Positions 14,371 through 14,899 of a stretch of DNA of 14,899 bases are shown in pieces. The DNA lies in contig CAMCXJ010000040.1 in assembly GCA_945883455.1 (NCBI GenBank), positions 1-14,899 of the forward strand, written 5' to 3'. Source of the stretch: Prosthecobacter debontii. GTDB lineage: Bacteria; Verrucomicrobiota; Verrucomicrobiia; Verrucomicrobiales; Akkermansiaceae. A program made the translations under genes and the position numbers. Numbering within the stretch: the stretch's first letter is position 1; every line of letters starts with the position of its first letter. The notes beneath the pieces are model-generated. The model did no database searches. It was not told the DNA's origin and saw only the letters and a list, made by a program, of their open reading frames with translations.

Positions 14371-14452
14371 CCTGTTATGAGTTGAATCCTTCGTAATTTA
14401 AGCTCACAGTGACGCCCATTTCACCTCCCTAGAATACATCCGAGTTTCGCAG

Positions 14453-14899
14453 ATGAATCCCGAAAAAAATGATCGCAGTAACCATGTTCCGCCGGTTTCT
14501 CCGGAGAACGATTGGGTGGACGATTTGAGGGATATGGATCAGTTTTCTTCGTCTCAGGAAATAGGGTTGCCGCAAAGAAGGAGAGAGCGGGGGATCCCGA
14601 TAACCAAGGAGCAGAGTAATCCATCCATTCGGAGGTATGCTCCCAATTTAGAATCGAGAAATGGTGACAAGACAGAACCCACCGCAGCTTTGGCGGCGGA
14701 AGTAGGTAGCACCCGGACTGCCGCTATGCGAGCGACAAACGACCCGACACACGTGACTTCAGAAATACATTCTGCCTTGTTCGCGAAGATCACAGTTGAA
14801 GTCGAGCCAACCAGCTCCCCGGCAACCGATCTCGTGGCAAATGATGCTACTGAAGTGGATCCAAAAGAGGATCGGCTCGCGCGTCCGATCTCGACTCTG
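14453..14899 (+). CDS. Unrecognised low-complexity protein, 3' end outside window
   Basis: I do not recognise this protein. The frame from the ATG at 14453 stays open for 149 codons to the window edge. It begins MNPEKNDRSNHVPPVSPEND, then WVDDLRDMDQFSSSQEIGLP and a short basic patch (QRRRERGIP). After that comes a long polar stretch rich in Ser, Thr, Pro, Glu, Asp and Asn with no hydrophobic segment, which looks disordered. Such N-terminal linkers often precede a membrane segment or a folded domain not visible here. It starts 82 bases after lptE. TAGAAT at 14430-14435 is a possible -10 box, giving a short leader of about 10 bases. Base usage is less GC-rich than upstream genes. Function cannot be proposed. 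Confidence 0.6.
   Translation, partial: MNPEKNDRSNHVPPVSPENDWVDDLRDMDQFSSSQEIGLPQRRRERGIPITKEQSNPSIRRYAPNLESRNGDKTEPTAALAAEVGSTRTAAMRATNDPTHVTSEIHSALFAKITVEVEPTSSPATDLVANDATEVDPKEDRLARPISTL

Overview
The window looks like a chromosomal segment of a Gram-negative bacterium with a high-GC genome, most likely a verrucomicrobium. That placement is an inference. It rests on an outer-membrane gene set (OpgH, a BamD-like lipoprotein, LptE), a bactofilin, a small Lys/Ala-rich histone-like protein, a RAYT transposase with a long C-terminal extension, and starts that almost never carry a Shine-Dalgarno sequence. Most of the content is housekeeping. I see no CRISPR array, tRNA, rRNA, prophage or defence operon.

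Layout. Bases 2-1984 hold the 3' part of opgH (osmoregulated periplasmic glucan synthase), followed by a thymidine/pyrimidine-nucleoside phosphorylase gene at 2026-3261. Bases 3262-4728 form a mobile-DNA island: a complete REP-associated tyrosine transposase on the minus strand, small palindromes on both sides, and a decayed C-terminal piece of an IS66-type transposase. Then come ddl (4729-5640, minus), a 55-codon small gene (5910-6077, plus), a bactofilin gene (6215-6535, minus) divergent from a membrane-anchored FHA protein gene (6653-7273, plus), then ychF (7281-8396, minus) and argG (8500-9780, minus). Bases 9781-10091 are a non-coding spacer. It holds a long imperfect inverted repeat with a tandemly repeated loop, and the terminator of a small histone-like gene (10092-10358, minus). 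That gene is divergent from a short recO (10429-10959, plus). The right end is all plus strand: a TPR protein, proC, a BamD-like TPR lipoprotein, lptE, and an unrecognised low-complexity protein that runs off the edge at 14899.

How it works together. The right-hand lipoproteins, OpgH, Ddl and the bactofilin all concern envelope construction or shape; ArgG and ProC are amino-acid biosynthesis; RecO, YchF and the histone-like protein handle nucleic acids or translation. The most interesting general signal is regulatory. Several unrelated genes have a TANNNT-type -10 hexamer ending only 6-8 bases before the start codon, usually with a plausible -35 element 17-18 bases further up, and no ribosome binding site. 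This suggests widespread leaderless transcription. Other points worth following are the RAYT with its candidate REP-like hairpins, the inverted repeat near 9.9-10.0 kb, and the RecO that lacks the usual C-terminal length and cysteines.
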